The notes under the pieces were generated by a model. It saw only the letters and a list, made by a program, of their open reading frames with translations, was not told the DNA's origin and did no database searches. A DNA stretch of 64,000 bases from Silene latifolia (lineage: Eukaryota; Streptophyta; Magnoliopsida; Caryophyllales; Caryophyllaceae). The position numbers and the translations under genes were made by a program. This document shows, one piece after another, positions 23,501 to 37,728 of this stretch (position 1 is its first letter; each line of letters begins with the position of its first letter). The stretch spans positions 18,475,541 to 18,539,540 of the forward strand of contig NC_133537.1 in assembly GCF_048544455.1 (NCBI RefSeq). Reading direction: 5' to 3'.

Positions 23501-24989
23501 ATAAGAACTCCAAGCATTGGAGGATAATCAGACATGGGAGCTTGTTTTCTTACCACCTGGTTTTCGAGCTATTGGTTCCAAGTGGGTCTATAAGGTTAAA
23601 TTTAAACCTGATGGGAGTGTAGAAAGACATAAGGCCAGATTGGTGGCCAAGGGGTACAGTCAGGTGGAAGGTAAGGAATACAAGCATACCTTTTCATCTG
23701 TTGCAAAGTTTGTGACTGTTAGGATTTTTTTGGCTGTAGCTGCCGCTAAACAATGGCAGATTCACCAACTAGACATTAGTAACGCTTTCCTTCATGGGTT
23801 TCTTGATGAAGAAGTGTACATGAGTCCTCCTGAAGGATATACCAAGGCTCTCCCAAGCCAAGTTTGCAAGCTAAGAAGGTCCTTATATGGATTAAAGCAG
23901 GCATCAAGACAATGAAACCTTGAACTGATCAAACTTCTAATTTCTCATAAGTTTGTGCAGTCTAAGAGTGATTATTCTTTATTCATCAGGCAGGAGGAAG
24001 CTTTAGTAACCATTGTTTTAGTGTATGTTGATGATTTACTCATAACTGGTAATCACACCAGTTTTATACCCATACTAAAGAAATCCCTTGATCAAGCATT
24101 CACTATCAAAGACTTAGGTCTGATTAGATATTTTTTGGGATTAGAAGTGTTACAATCTTCAGAGGGTATTTTTTTAAATCAAAGGAAATATGTGCTAGAT
24201 ATCTTAAAAGACACTGGGCTACAGGAGGCCAAGCACATTGATTATCCTTTGCCTAGGGGTTTACATCTTTCTGTTGATGATGGTGTGCCTTTAACTGACC
24301 CTGAGAGCTACAGAAGATTGGTTGGGAGACTATTATATCTCAATCTAACTCGTCCAGATCTCTCATATACAGTGCAACATCTTAGCCAGTTCTTAAGTGT
24401 ACCCAGGGAACCCCATTTTCAGGCAGCCTTACATGTAGTAAGGTATCTTAAAGGTACTGTTTATGCAGCTCTCTTCTATCCTGCACATAATGATCTCACT
24501 CTTAGAGCTTATTGTGATGCTGACTGGGGATCCTGCACCTTCAGTTGCAGATCTCTAATGGGACATTGTGTTTTTCTAGGAGAGTAACTGATTTCTTGGA
24601 AAACAAAAAAGCAAAAAACCATTTCTAAGAGTTCTGCAGAGTCAGAGTATAGGGCTATGTCCTATACAGCTTCTGAAATTGTCTGGATTCAAGCTCTGCT
24701 CAAGGACTTTGGTATCGAGGTTTCTCTTCCTATCCAACTTAATTGTGATAACAAGGCTGCACAGCATATTGCAGCTAACCCTGTCTTCCATGAGCGTACT
24801 AAACACATCAATATAGACTGCCACTACTTCAGAGAGAGGATTCATGAAGGCTTAATCTCTACTAATCATGTAAAATCTAGTTTACAGTTGGCTGACTTGA
24901 TGACCAAGCCTTTAGGAGCCCAGCAACATCATTTTTTATCCTCCAAGTTGGGATTGCATTTCAGTCCCTTTCATGCAGATCCAACTTGA
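20545..24989 (+). pseudogene. Copia gag-pol region right of the Gypsy-like insertion (fossil)
   Basis: Recognisable parts in order are gag of the UBN2/retrotransposon-gag type (about 20.55-21.3 kb), then an aspartic-protease-like DSGATDHM region and GAG-pre-integrase (about 21.7-22.3 kb). Next come the integrase core (HIDLWGPY, SDNGTE, QQNGRVERKHRHL; about 22.3-22.95 kb), the Copia reverse transcriptase ([19 protein letters not shown]; about 23.4-24.4 kb) and RNase H (ADWGSC, KHINIDCHYFRE; about 24.4-24.98 kb). The order protease-integrase-RT-RNase H is diagnostic of Ty1/Copia. The region is broken by several disabling changes and is treated as a relic. Confidence 0.92.
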
Positions 24990-24997
24990 GGAGGGGC

Positions 24998-25286
24998 TGT
25001 GAATCATGAAGCCTACATACAGCCAGGTGCAAGATGCTCAAGCTTAATTGATGGTGATGATGACTAGGCACCTGGACAGAAGCACAGAAGCTCAGATGTT
25101 CTAGAGCAGTCTAGAAGCTTCCAATGTACAGCTGTAATCGCCTAACAAACTTTGACTACTGTAACAAACTTTGACTCAGTTAGTTAGAAGATTTTTTTGT
25201 GGTTATTGTATATAAAGCCATCGTGTAAATATTGATCATTAAGTTAATACAATCACAGTTTTATTTACATTTTTCCAGTTTTATTT
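24998..25286 (+). repeat. 3' LTR of the Copia element, left part
   Basis: TGTGAATCATGAAGCC follows the purine tract at 24987-24997. It matches 5' LTR positions 7924 to about 8212 and then stops where the LINE begins. The remainder of this LTR is at 33433-33520. Confidence 0.92.
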
Positions 25287-27708
25287 ACGAGAGAAGAAGG
25301 CTCTCTCCGTTTTTTAGAGAGAGAATGTATCTACACTCCAAGTTTTTTCTCTGCTATATCTAATCTTCAATCTCTGAAAATTCCTTTTCTTTTACCTTCC
25401 CAAAGAGTGTTGTCAGATCAAGAAGTTGAAGGGTATTGGGCTGGGATCCAAGGGTATTATCCTTTTCGTATTAATCTCAATCTACCTACTTACAATGATT
25501 GAGCTACAGTGGCTCTAATTGGGCGTTTAAACCCTAATTCCTCTTTCTGCGTTTTTTGGGGTCTTTCTAATTTAATCAAATCATGCTACTCTACATTCCT
25601 ACCTATTCCTAATCATTATTGTTTAGCTCATTTAATTGGCGTCTTAAACACTTCTATTCCTGATTGCTGATCTTTGAGCTCCTTCACGTGTAAATCCTTC
25701 TTTATTATCTCAATAATTACTCTGCGTCTCATTTAATTGGTGGTCTGTTGCTTTAGTTCTTCCTCTTTGATTTCCCCAAATCTGCCTAGAGGTGTCATTT
25801 GGGATTGACGTCTCATTTCCTCTAATTCTTTTCCCTATTTAAGCTGATCAATATGGCTGTGGGTTTGCCATCACAGTCATCACACTTCATCTCCCTAAAA
25901 AGCTCAAACTCAAAAAGACTTAAAACATTTTCATCACAGTCTAATTGTCCTACATTCAAAGGTTCTATAATGGACTTTGAGCACCAGTTTGGAAGATATA
26001 ATCCGGGTTTTGAGAGAGAGGGTAGTGAGAACTTCCATAACTATCAACACCACAATCAGAATGCTCATCAACCTCAACCTGATGCTGCTTTCAACCCTAT
26101 GAATCCACTTCATGCTAATGTCTGGCGTTATTCGAGGACGGGTGGAGTTATCAATGTAGACCTTGCTGAATTAGGAAAGTCAAGGGAGTTTTGGGGCAAC
26201 TGTGTTCTGGGTTTCATGGTGGATTATCGTCTTTTTGAAGCTGAGAAACTGAATGATATTATTTCAAAGAAATGGAGTTCTAATGGGAAGATTACAACTT
26301 TTAAGATGGGGGAAGTGTATGTCTTCCATTGTGAGGATGTTGAAGACTTGCAAGGGCTTCTGGCGAAATCAATGGTGACTGTGGATGGTGCAGTGATGGT
26401 TTTGGCAAGGTGGTACCCTGATACGGTACCACGTACTATCAGGTTCCCCTTTGCGGAAGTTTGGGTGAGGGTGTGTGGCTTGCCGTTTGAGTATCTCAAT
26501 ATGCATGTCGCCCAGGTTGCGGGTAAGCTGCTCAGTCACCAGTTTCAGGTTGAACCGTTTAATTTTATGCCTGATCATGATTATCTCAGGCTTAGGGTAT
26601 GTATTAAGTTAAACGAACCTTTGATGTCGGGCTTCTTTTTGGCAATGGAAACGGGACACTTGCTTTGGGTCCAGTTCAGGTATGAAAATGTCTTCAAGTA
26701 TTGTGTTAAGTGTGGGAAAATAGGGCATAAAGGATCACAATGTAGAGAGAGTTTGGTGTCAGTGGTGTCGGGTATTGAGAGAATGTTGGATAGGTCTGTG
26801 TAGAAGGATTTTGCGGTTTTTCAAGCACACAGTACCCATACCATGTTTAACATGGATCTCAAGGCTATGCCTTCTACTACAAAATTCCTATCTCCTAGAG
26901 TTAGGGTTGGGAATAACAGGCCTAGAGCCGGGCCGAGCAGTAGGAGGGAGTCACCTGAAAGATATGTTGATTATGATTTAGGAATTACTGCTGGAGGAAG
27001 GGTTACTCCTGGCATGAGGTTTGCAGTAACTGCACAACCTTTTGCAGGGCCAGTCGTTTTTCGCAGTGGACAAGGAGTAAATGGTAGGGGAGTTGGGGTA
27101 GGTCAAGTGGGAGGCCAGGGGGATGTTGTTATGGGTGAAACTCACGGGATGCTGGAGGAGGTGGCAGGAACACAAACTTCTGAAAATGTGATTACTCCTG
27201 CTGTGCCCATACAGGATGCAGATATGTACCATGTTGAGGACCAGAATACAAGGGTTTTGGTTCCAGGTGCGGGGGGATGGTTGGATGAGGAAGATGAGCA
27301 TCAAGAAAGGTATCACAGTGCTGAGGAAGACTTTGGTAATTATGGGGATCTTGGTAATCAGGGGGAGGGCTTTAATAGGCAGTCTATTGAATTGTTAAGA
27401 CAGTTGCAGGAGAATGACCCTTATGTTCTCTATGCTGGTGAGGGTAATGTGAGTGGGGTACTTGATAGAGACTACGGATTCAGGAAGCTATCAGTGACAG
27501 GGTGGAAGAGGATGAACAATGGGCACGTTGGGATGATGAACTAAGGGGCTTTAATCAGTTTTTTTATCCCCCTACTGGTGGGATACCCATAAGGTACCAT
27601 TACCCTGATGGGTCTGTCCATCAAATAGTGGAAGGAACAAATTTAAATGAACAACATCAAAATGTAGAAACTGCGCCAGGGGCAATGAACCTGAATGAGG
27701 TTATTATT

Positions 27709-28308
<600 letters not shown>

Positions 28309-29194
28309 TGAATGAGGTTATTATTATCAGTGACTCTGATTCTGATATGTCAGAGGCTCCTAGTAATGATTGGATTGAGGATGTTGAAGCTGAGGACGAG
28401 TTTTATGAGGAATCATCTGAGGACAGGTTTACTGATGCTGTCATAGTCATCGCATCTTCAGAGGAGGCTGGGAATGAAGCAGTTGTGGCTCCAAATATCG
28501 TGGCTGTGGGGGGTACAAGTGCAACTGCTGAACTGACTGAGAAGGAGTTGGAGGGGATTGGGGAGCATGGGTTTGAGGAGGTGCCTCCCATTTCCCTGAA
28601 ATATGTGGGTATTGAGAGAAAGGATAAAGAGATGCAAGTTGAGTCTTCTACTCTACAGCCTTTGGAAATGGTTTTTCAGAATGCTAGGAAAATGGCTGGG
28701 ATTGCTCTGGAGATGGGTGAAGGAAGCAAGCAAGGAATTGATAAACTGTTTGACATCCCTGCTGTTGGCAACAAAGCTAGACTTCTTGCTGAGGTTTCTT
28801 CTGGTAATATCTCGGATGGTTTCATGGGGTTGGCTGATGCGTACCATATTTCTGAGCTGCAATTGACCCATAGGGAAGAGATAAGGATGGCCAGAAAAAG
28901 GAAATGCAGTACTAATGTGGTGGAGTATATCGTGCCTGAGCAGGCCAAGGAATCTCTGGAAAATGCTAAGGAATATCTGAGGCAGCTAGCAAAGAGGAGT
29001 TGTGCAGGGGAGGGTATCTTGTCTGGAAGAAAGGAAGGTCAGCGATATGGTTTCAGGGTGAGTGTCCCGGACATTGTTATGATTGATTCAAGTGACTCGT
29101 CTTCTTACTCCGTTAATGGAGGTGCTTCTGGTACTGAGGTTACTGATTTTAATGGTTTTGCAGAGGTTGGGCCGTCACAACCTCTTTTGTCACC

Positions 29195-32100
29195 ATGATG
29201 GGCTTGTTATGGAATTGTAGGGGTCTCAATAACACGCTCGCCCCTACAATTCCAAAGATAAGAGCGTTATTAGATAGTACGTATTATGATTTCCTTTTCC
29301 TAATAGAGACCAAATGTAATGCTAATAAAGTTTTCCCTATGTTTAGATCTTTAGGTTTTGTGAAGTCTTTTGGGGTGGATGCAGTAGGGACATCTGGTGG
29401 TTTGTGGGTGGGATGGAAAAAAGAGGCGAAAATGACTCTTGTAAGGGCTTGTAAGAATTTTATGGTGCTTTTGGTAAGGAAGTATGATGGTCTCTTTTGG
29501 TATCTTGTGCTTTTTTACGGTGCCCCAGAGTTAAATTTATGTTCTGCTGTTTTGAGTGAATTGGACGAATGGATTGAGACTTGTACATACCCATATCTTA
29601 TTATTGGTGATTTCAATCAGGTGGACTGTTTTTTGGATAAATGGAGTTGTAGTCAAAATCCCATTAAGGGAGCAAATGAGTTTATCAACTGGAAACTTAG
29701 GAACGAATTAATTGATATTCCTTTCAAGGGACCGAGATACACTTGGTGCAACAATCGAAAGGGTCATAAGAGAGTTTATGAGAGGCTTGATAAAGCTTTG
29801 GCCTCAAAGGATTGGCTTATTTATTTTCTCAATACGGGTATTAAACACTATCATGTTCAAATCTCGGATCATGCCCCGATTGAGCTTGATTTACATCTTA
29901 CAGGGTGTGGGGGGAAAAGACCATATAAAATGGATGCTTGGGTGTTAGATCATGAGGAGTATATGCAGGGGATTCGGGTTGCCTGGAATCTTGCGGTGGT
30001 TGGCTCTCCGGCGTATCAAGTAGCTCGAAAACTTGCTCGGGTGAGAAGTTCGGCAAAGAAGTGGGTTTTGGATAAAAAGAGTGAGTGGAGGAAGGTTTGG
30101 GATGATTTAGACAGAAATTTGGAAGACGGTTTAAATATTGATGTCATGGGTGGCGGGGATGAGTTGTACTCAAGGACAAATGAGGAGGTTAAGACTTTTG
30201 CGAGGGCAAATGCAATTTTTTGGAAACAACGTGCTAAGATGCGGTGGATGGTGGATGGAGATACATGTACAAAGTTCTTCTTCACTTGGGTTAAGGGGAG
30301 GAAAGGAAGGAATTATATTCATGGCATAAGAGGGGATGATGGGGCATGGATTTATGATCACAACCTTGTCGGCTCTGCGTTCCAACAGAATTTTAAGGCC
30401 TTATATGCTGCTTGTGATGACAATCAGGAGGGGGGGAGTGGAGATCTGCGGCCTCCTTTGATAGGATTCTCTCTTCGGTAAGAAGGAAAGTCTCGAATGA
30501 TGATGCGGATTACCTTCTGAGGCCTTTTACGGCCAAGGAAGTACGGGGTGCAGTCTTTCAGATGGCTGCTTTTAAATCGTCGGGCCCAGATGGTATTCCT
30601 GCGTGCTTCTTTCAGAAATGTTGGTCGTTGGTGAAAAAGGAGGTAACTAAGGTTGTGCTCTCTATTTTGAATTCAGGCCGGGTCTTAAGAGAGCTCAATC
30701 GAACGTTTATCACTCTTATCCCAAAAACTGATAACCCAGAGGGGGTCTCGGATTATAGGCCTATAAGCCTGTGTAATGTTTTCATGCGCATCGTGTCTAA
30801 ATGTATTACGAATAGAGTGGCAAGGGTTATGGGGGCGCTGGTGAGTGAAGCACAAAATACGTTCATTCCTGGGCGTCATATTAGTGATACTATTCTTCTT
30901 GCTCATGAGACTATTCACCGTATCTTGAGTCACAAAAAAGGAAAGCATGGACGGTGTGCATTTAAGGCAGATATGAGTAAGGCTTATGATAGAATCAAGT
31001 GGGATTTTTTGGAGGCGGTTCTTCTCCGGTTTGGGTTTCCACAAAGATTAGTACTGCTTATTATGAATTGCGTTACCACGGTGTCGTACGAAGTTTTGCT
31101 TAATGGTTCTCCACTACCTCGCTTTCAACCGCGATGTGGTTTACGTCAGGGGGATCCCTTATCTCCCTTCCTTTTCATTCTATACACGGAGGTGCTTGGA
31201 GGGCAGGTTGAAAATGCAAAGGAGGTGGGTCTTCTGAAAGGGATCACTTTGTGTCAACAGGAGAAACCAATCACTTACTTATTTTTTGCAGATGATTCGG
31301 TGTTTTTCTTTCAAGATAGCGGCCAAGCGGCAACCAATTTAAAACGGATCATGGATGATTATTGTGATGCATCAAGTCAAAAATTGAATTTGGATAAATC
31401 TGGCATTCTCTTCAGTCCAATTACGACTCTAGCAAAGGCTCAAGAGACCATGAGTGTGCTTCGAGTACGATCAACGAAGGGTATTGGAAAGTATTTGGGG
31501 ATTCCGGCAGAATTTCAAGAGTCTAAGAAGGGGATCTTTGCTTCACTCCTTGATTATGTCTCAAAACGCATCTCTTCATGGAACGGAATTTTCTTATCAC
31601 CTGCCGGTAGGCTTACCCTAATTTCTTCAGTCCTCTCAAATCTATCTAATTACTTTCTATCGGTTTTCAAAATTCCGGTAAGTGTGTCATCAAAGCTCAA
31701 TTCTATGTTGGCACAATTTTGGTGGGTCAAATTTGCAGTGTAAGCGGGAAGAAACTACATTGGTGCAGTAAGAATTTTCTAAGTCTTCCAAAGAGTTCGG
31801 GTGGCTTGGACATACGGAATGTAGGATGCCTTAATAAGGCTCTGCTTGCCAAACATGGGTGGAGACTGGTCTCGGGGGATGATTCTTACTTCAGCAGGAT
31901 TTTCCGACGGAAAATCTTTGGCACTAATACCTTTGTTGATGGAACTCGCCCTAAGCAGGGATTTGGTTGCTCTTGGGGGGTAAAAAGTATTAGTTATGGA
32001 TTGGAGCTGATCATGGAAAATATTGGTTGGAAACCGGGTTTGGAATCTGGCCTTAATGTGTGGAATGCAAAGTGGGTGAACGGGGGGGCTACACCTAAAC

Positions 32101-33373
32101 CGCAGGATCGCTTGCTGGACCCTGCCTTTCTCTTTTTGGGGAGTCTTCAAGTACGAGAGTTATAAAAGAGCGATTTAACTTGGAACGCCCCCTAGTGCGT
32201 ACACTCTTTAAAGAACAGGATGCGGAGTGGATTATTGCATCAACACTATGTATGTCGAGGAAGCAGGATGAAGTTTTTTGGCCGCTCACTAACGATGGAG
32301 TTTACTCGGTAAAAAGTGGGTACGGCATTGCCTTCATGGAGTTTTTTGAGAAAAAAGGTACTATAAAAGATAAATCTAGAATCTCAATGACAGGGAGGGG
32401 TTTCTGTAAATCACGTCTATGGAGCTTACCTGGGCCGAAATTATGAAAAATTTTGATATGGAAGATCATTACTAACACTCTTCCAGTGGGTTTTGAGTTC
32501 CAGAAGCGATCGATTGAAGGAAGCCATACATGTCGGATGTGTTTGGGGGACCAATCTTACAGTGAGACGATTGAGCATATTTTTAGGGATTGTGGTTTGT
32601 CTGCTAGGGTCTGGGCGGGGTCGCTCTTAGGAATTCGGGTTGAAGGAGTTACTATGGTACCACTTAGTGAATGGATTATTAATTGGCTCCGGTATTTGGA
32701 GAAGATGGAGGATGGTGAAAGAAGGGTTATTGTCTTCCTGGCAACGTTATGGGGTCTTTGGACTACTCGTAACAATGCGGTCTTCAAGGAGGGTAGGGTT
32801 ATGCCGAGCGTCCTTCTTGAGTCTGTCGCAAACAATGTGGATATTTACTTACAAGCTATGCGGAAGGAGAAGGAACACAGTGAGAAGGTGCTAGGACAGG
32901 TGATGCCTTCAATAGGCGGCAACGAGATGAGGGCTATCAAGGACGGGTTTCCTGTGTATATGGTCAGTGGGAGGGATCAGTGTAGGAGAATCAGGGTAAA
33001 GGTTGACGCTGGTTGGTCTAAGAACTTGGCCGCCGGGATTGGGTGGGTGGCTTATGACGGAGAGGGGATCAAGTTTGAGCACGGAAGCAGGAAGATTACA
33101 GCAGAATCAGCTCTGCATGCGGAGGCTCTCGGCATCTTTGCGGTTATTCAGTGGGCTGCTGGGAAAGGCTTTATACATCTGGAGGTGGTGTCAGATTGTT
33201 TACCATTAATATGTCAGATTGCAGGATATGCAGGAGTGAATCATGTTGTCAAAGGCATCCTGCAGGATCTCAAGGGTCTTTATGCTTGTTTTCATTGTTT
33301 AAGTTATTCGTATATTGCAAGGAACCTTAATGCTGTAGCACATGGCCTTGCATCTAGGGCCATGAGATTGTAA
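29195..33373 (+). pseudogene. LINE ORF2: endonuclease, reverse transcriptase, zf-RVT, RNase H (frameshifted)
   Basis: The apurinic-type endonuclease comes first (LLWNCRGLNN, LIETKCN, IIGDFNQVDCF, RYTWCNNRKG, RVYERLDKALA, ISDHAPIELDL; 29195 to about 29.9 kb). Reverse transcriptase follows (SSGPDGIPACFFQ, LIPKTDNPEGVSDYRPISLC, FKADMSKAYDRI, GLRQGDPLSPF, FFADDSVFF; 30.5-31.4 kb). Then come zf-RVT (FWPLTNDGVYSVKSGYG, CRMCLGDQSYSETIEHIF; 32.2-32.6 kb) and an RNase H (VKVDAGWS, AEALG, VVSDCLPLI; 33.0-33.37 kb). Breaks are a shift near the G run at about 30433-30440, another near 31720-31740, one near 32160-32180, and a TGA at 32444-32446 where the related copy at 60-62 kb has Trp. The element is not functional. 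Confidence 0.9.
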
Positions 33374-33394
33374 TCTCTTCTTTTACAATTGTCA

Positions 33395-33395
<1 letters not shown>

Positions 33396-33432
<37 letters not shown>
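33396..33432 (+). repeat. Poly(A) tail of the LINE
   Basis: About 37 A residues following the LINE 3' UTR and directly abutting the resumed Copia LTR. Marks the 3' end of the LINE insertion. Confidence 0.93.
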
Positions 33433-33434
<2 letters not shown>

Positions 33435-33520
33435 CTCTTTCAAAGCTTTCAATATTACATCAATGGCGTCTCTAAGGTCCATCCATGGCGTCACATTCTG
33501 TTACTCTGCTCCACTTCACA
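33433..33520 (+). repeat. 3' LTR of the Copia element, right part
   Basis: Resumes right after the LINE poly(A) at TTCTCTTTCAAAGC, matching 5' LTR positions from about 8211, and ends CCACTTCACA followed by the target duplication AGCTA. Confidence 0.92.
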
Positions 33521-33525
33521 AGCTA

Positions 33526-35375
33526 TTATCACTTAAACATTATTTTGCTAAATATTAGCATAGCCCGCTTAAATTTTTCTCAAAATCGGCCCCTAAATAA
33601 GATAATTGTGTTGAATGTTGAGAAGAAGTCCTATCAAGTTCTTAACAAAAATATTTAATAATATTTTATTTCCCTTTCATTAAATAGTAATTTATATTGA
33701 TAACTTACACATTTAAATATATCAATTTTCATTATAAAAAATCCGGTTGTCAAAAAAAAGTTAAATATAAATGTTAAATTTGTCCTATTCTCTATTTGAG
33801 TTTGTCCAATGTTATAAGACGGTTTTATTAGAAGACTTGACTTTTTTTTAATTAATTTGATGATATTAGACCTGAACTGGGCTTGGTAACAGCTCGCCAG
33901 AGACCCGTTAGCCCAATAGTAACAGCATCAGTAAATCAAGATGCATCAACGTAAACAAGGCTTAAATAATAACATGGAGCATTGAATCGGCCCATAAAAG
34001 TGGCTTGGCTAATGGGTAGGACGAGCACCTTTCTTGTTGTTTGAAAATGAGCTACAAAGCCCGGATAATAATACAGAGTGGGAATAACACAACACTAAAA
34101 CTTTGTAGAGACGGTATTTCAATAAAACTAAGCCCAAAATGTCTGAGCTTTTCTTTTATTGAGTTAGTCATATGCTATAGAACGATCATATAGGAAAGTT
34201 GTTGAATTAAATAAAAATACAAGTCGTTTCTGAAATTTAATCTCAAGTACTATATTAATTATTAAATATTCACCATTGGTTTCATAGGATTGTTATATGA
34301 TAAGATCAATATGCCAATCGCATATATGTCCAAATGTAAACACTCGTTCTTATTTAACTTTCAGGTTGATTTAGACTGATACTTCGTACATTTAAAAGAT
34401 ATTTGTCGTTAAAATACCAGATTATCTAAATGTAATCATACATCCAAAGAAACCAAGTCATTATTATAAGGTTTTTATTATATTTTGGGCTTGTTCGGTT
34501 ATAAAACAGCCTTAAAACTGATGTTAAATGTCGCATTTCAAATAATAGTAGTCGCTACATCATCAATGTTTTCAATATGTCGTTTTTAATCCTCTTGAGA
34601 GTTTTTTAATATCCAATTGTATTTTTTAAATAGTCAGACATTTCAATTTAAGTTATATGGAAAAAAATGACTTTATAAGATATACTCCACATTTTATAGA
34701 AAGCTATATGTTGTAAAAAGCGGAAACTGTAGAAATAAATGTAGAACGATTTTTTTTCCAGGTTTTTAGCTATAGGTTGTTCTTAGAAGTAACAACATAA
34801 GATTTATGTAGTATATTTGAGACATGTTATTTTTCTTTGAAATAATTTTGTGAAAGCTTTTCTAATAGTTCTAATTAAAAGATGTACTTGTGCAAAATCA
34901 TTTTATAATTTTTTTATGTTCAAACATCGTAAATGTTGACTCAAAAAAAAATTGAAAAACCCAAAGTAGAATTATTAATTGTGTTTAAACAATTTCAAAT
35001 ACTATAATTTCGTAATACTAGTAATATACAACTCCGTAATATACTACCTATCTTGTGCTTTTTCGTGTTGCATTTGAAAAAAAGCAGATAAAATGTTAAT
35101 TAGAGCATGTTGGAATTGAGCACATCCATATTCCAAAATGGCTAATCTAATTGAGGCACATGCTACTTTACCAAGTCTTGAACCATAAACCAAGAAACCA
35201 AAAATAAAAAAGGAGTCAAGCAAAACACAAAAAACATAAACCAAGTATCAAGAAAACTTTATAAAGAGACGAATTGGGAGAATGGAGTTGGAGGAGAAGC
35301 AATCATTGTGCATTGCGGCTGGGGTCCAACCCTTCCATGTCACTCCATTTAGTTGCACGACATAGGCTACTTTCA
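33526..35375. other. Intergenic, no gene seen
   Basis: AT-rich DNA with no exon-like reading and no element whose two ends I could define. Confidence 0.5.
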
Positions 35376-35779
<404 letters not shown>

Positions 35780-37699
35780 AATTAAAACGGTACTCGTAAA
35801 ATTATAACCAATTTAAATAAAACAAAAATAAAAGAAGTGTTGTAAGATATTTTAATTTTAGACCGTCTTAATTAAAAGTATTTAAAACCAACTGATTTAT
35901 TACTTCCTTTCCATTCACGGAAATTACACAATTAATTGAATATATGTAAAAAAAAAAATTATTCAAATGATATAATTAAAGCGAATAAGTATTTAAAATA
36001 AGTCGTACAACTTTATATTTTAATTTTAAAATTCAATTTTATCTCTCCTAATTTTTACACTCTATCACTTAATATTTATAAGAAAAAAACTCTATTAAAT
36101 ATAAAAATCATTTTAGCGCTTAATTAGTTTCCACGCACACAAACAAGTCGTGCATTTCTAAAGCTCAAGTTTAAACTCATTAAAAAGAATTTCACTTCAT
36201 TTCAAGCCTTTAGATAAGACACGCGCTGAGCTTGAAATCAGACATGCATTTAGTTTAACAATAAAGCAAGTATGTCTAAAATTTAAAATTTTGTAAAACG
36301 TAATATACTGTAAATAAATTGAACTGATAAGACCGGAACTTTGATTTGAAATTATAAGATGACATTTTTACTACTTCACTTTGGCTTGGCCACTTACTCA
36401 CTCAAACTGAGTCCTTGAAAAGTCGGTCCCCAATTTCCTTAAGCCGACTGAGTCGAACATACCAAAGTTAGAAGACACACTTTTAAGCGGCTTATTGCTT
36501 GCTTGGACCAAGTTTTGCTTTTCTTTTGTTGGAGTAATCTCCATTGGTCTATTATTTCAAGTATTACTTTGAGAATCAACAAGTAGTGCTGCTTTTATTT
36601 GGGTTAAATCGCCATGCAAAAGGAATTTGCATTGCCAAAGTGAGACCTATCGGCTATCGACATTCGCCTTTCTTAGATGGGTAGCAGACAATTCGAGGGT
36701 TTTCCGATTTTTCCTTTTTCGAATGCGGTTTTGTTTTCCTAATCATCACATCTTATTGTATTTTCACCCGGAAATTTTTTGCTGGGCCAAATAACCTCAT
36801 ATTAACTACAAAATGTGACCATTTTAATGACAAACTGTTATAGATTAAAAAATTGTTTTGGTAACTTTATATTTATAAATGGTTACATTTTCGTTTTAAA
36901 TGTTGTTTGTATTCAGCTTGTGACGAAATGTTGTATGTATTCAGCAAAACTTATTGTTATATTTTAGGTGAAATTTGTTAGGTATAAAATTAATAACAAG
37001 ATTTTAATTTTAGGTTAAATTTTTAATTGAGTTAATTTATTGACATGTATTAGAGTCAATATAGCTAGTAAGTCCCAAGTTTAAATCTCTTCCACCTATC
37101 CTTTTTAAAGATGTGTTAAAGTATAAAACGATTATGAAATCTCACATGTAAGGGAGAGTGTTATGAGAGCTTTTGGTTGGAGTCTCCTAATCTTATCTTT
37201 ATTAATTCAGAAGACAATACTCAATTCAGGGCGTGCCACATCATTAATTCAACCTTTTTTTTTTTGAAATACATGTTATGGTGGGACCCGTTAGTGTGCA
37301 ATGTATTTATTTCTTCAGAATTCCGGCTATACAAACATGCGGCAAATTCCGTCTTAGAACAAATACTATGAAATAATACTATGAAATACTTTTATACATT
37401 CCGAATAAATGAAATTAATGACATATAAGCGAAATTAATTACAAATCGGAATAAATGAAACTAATTACAAATAAATGAATTACATAATTTAAAAAAAATT
37501 AAATAATAATAAAATTACATAACTACGAGAAGGAATTAAATTTAATTACGGGATTGAATTATATATAATGCGAATAAATTACATGCATAATTTTTAAAAA
37601 CTAGATAATACGATATATTTTTTAAAAAAAAATATCCTTTGTTATTTCCTTTTAAACCATTACATGTGAACACATATGTGTAACAAGTTTAAACATTAA
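35780..37699. other. Intergenic, no gene seen
   Basis: AT-rich, no supported coding region or bounded repeat. Short open frames here have no recognisable protein similarity. Confidence 0.5.
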
Positions 37700-37728
37700 C
37701 TAGTTTTTGAACCCGTGCAATGCACGGG
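37700..37728 (-). mobile_element. Helitron-like 3' terminus, minus orientation
   Basis: Read on the minus strand: hairpin CCCGTGCATTGCACGGG, then TTCAAAAA and CTAG followed by T. The element body would extend rightward. The matching 5' TC end was not located with confidence, so only the terminus is listed. Confidence 0.55.
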
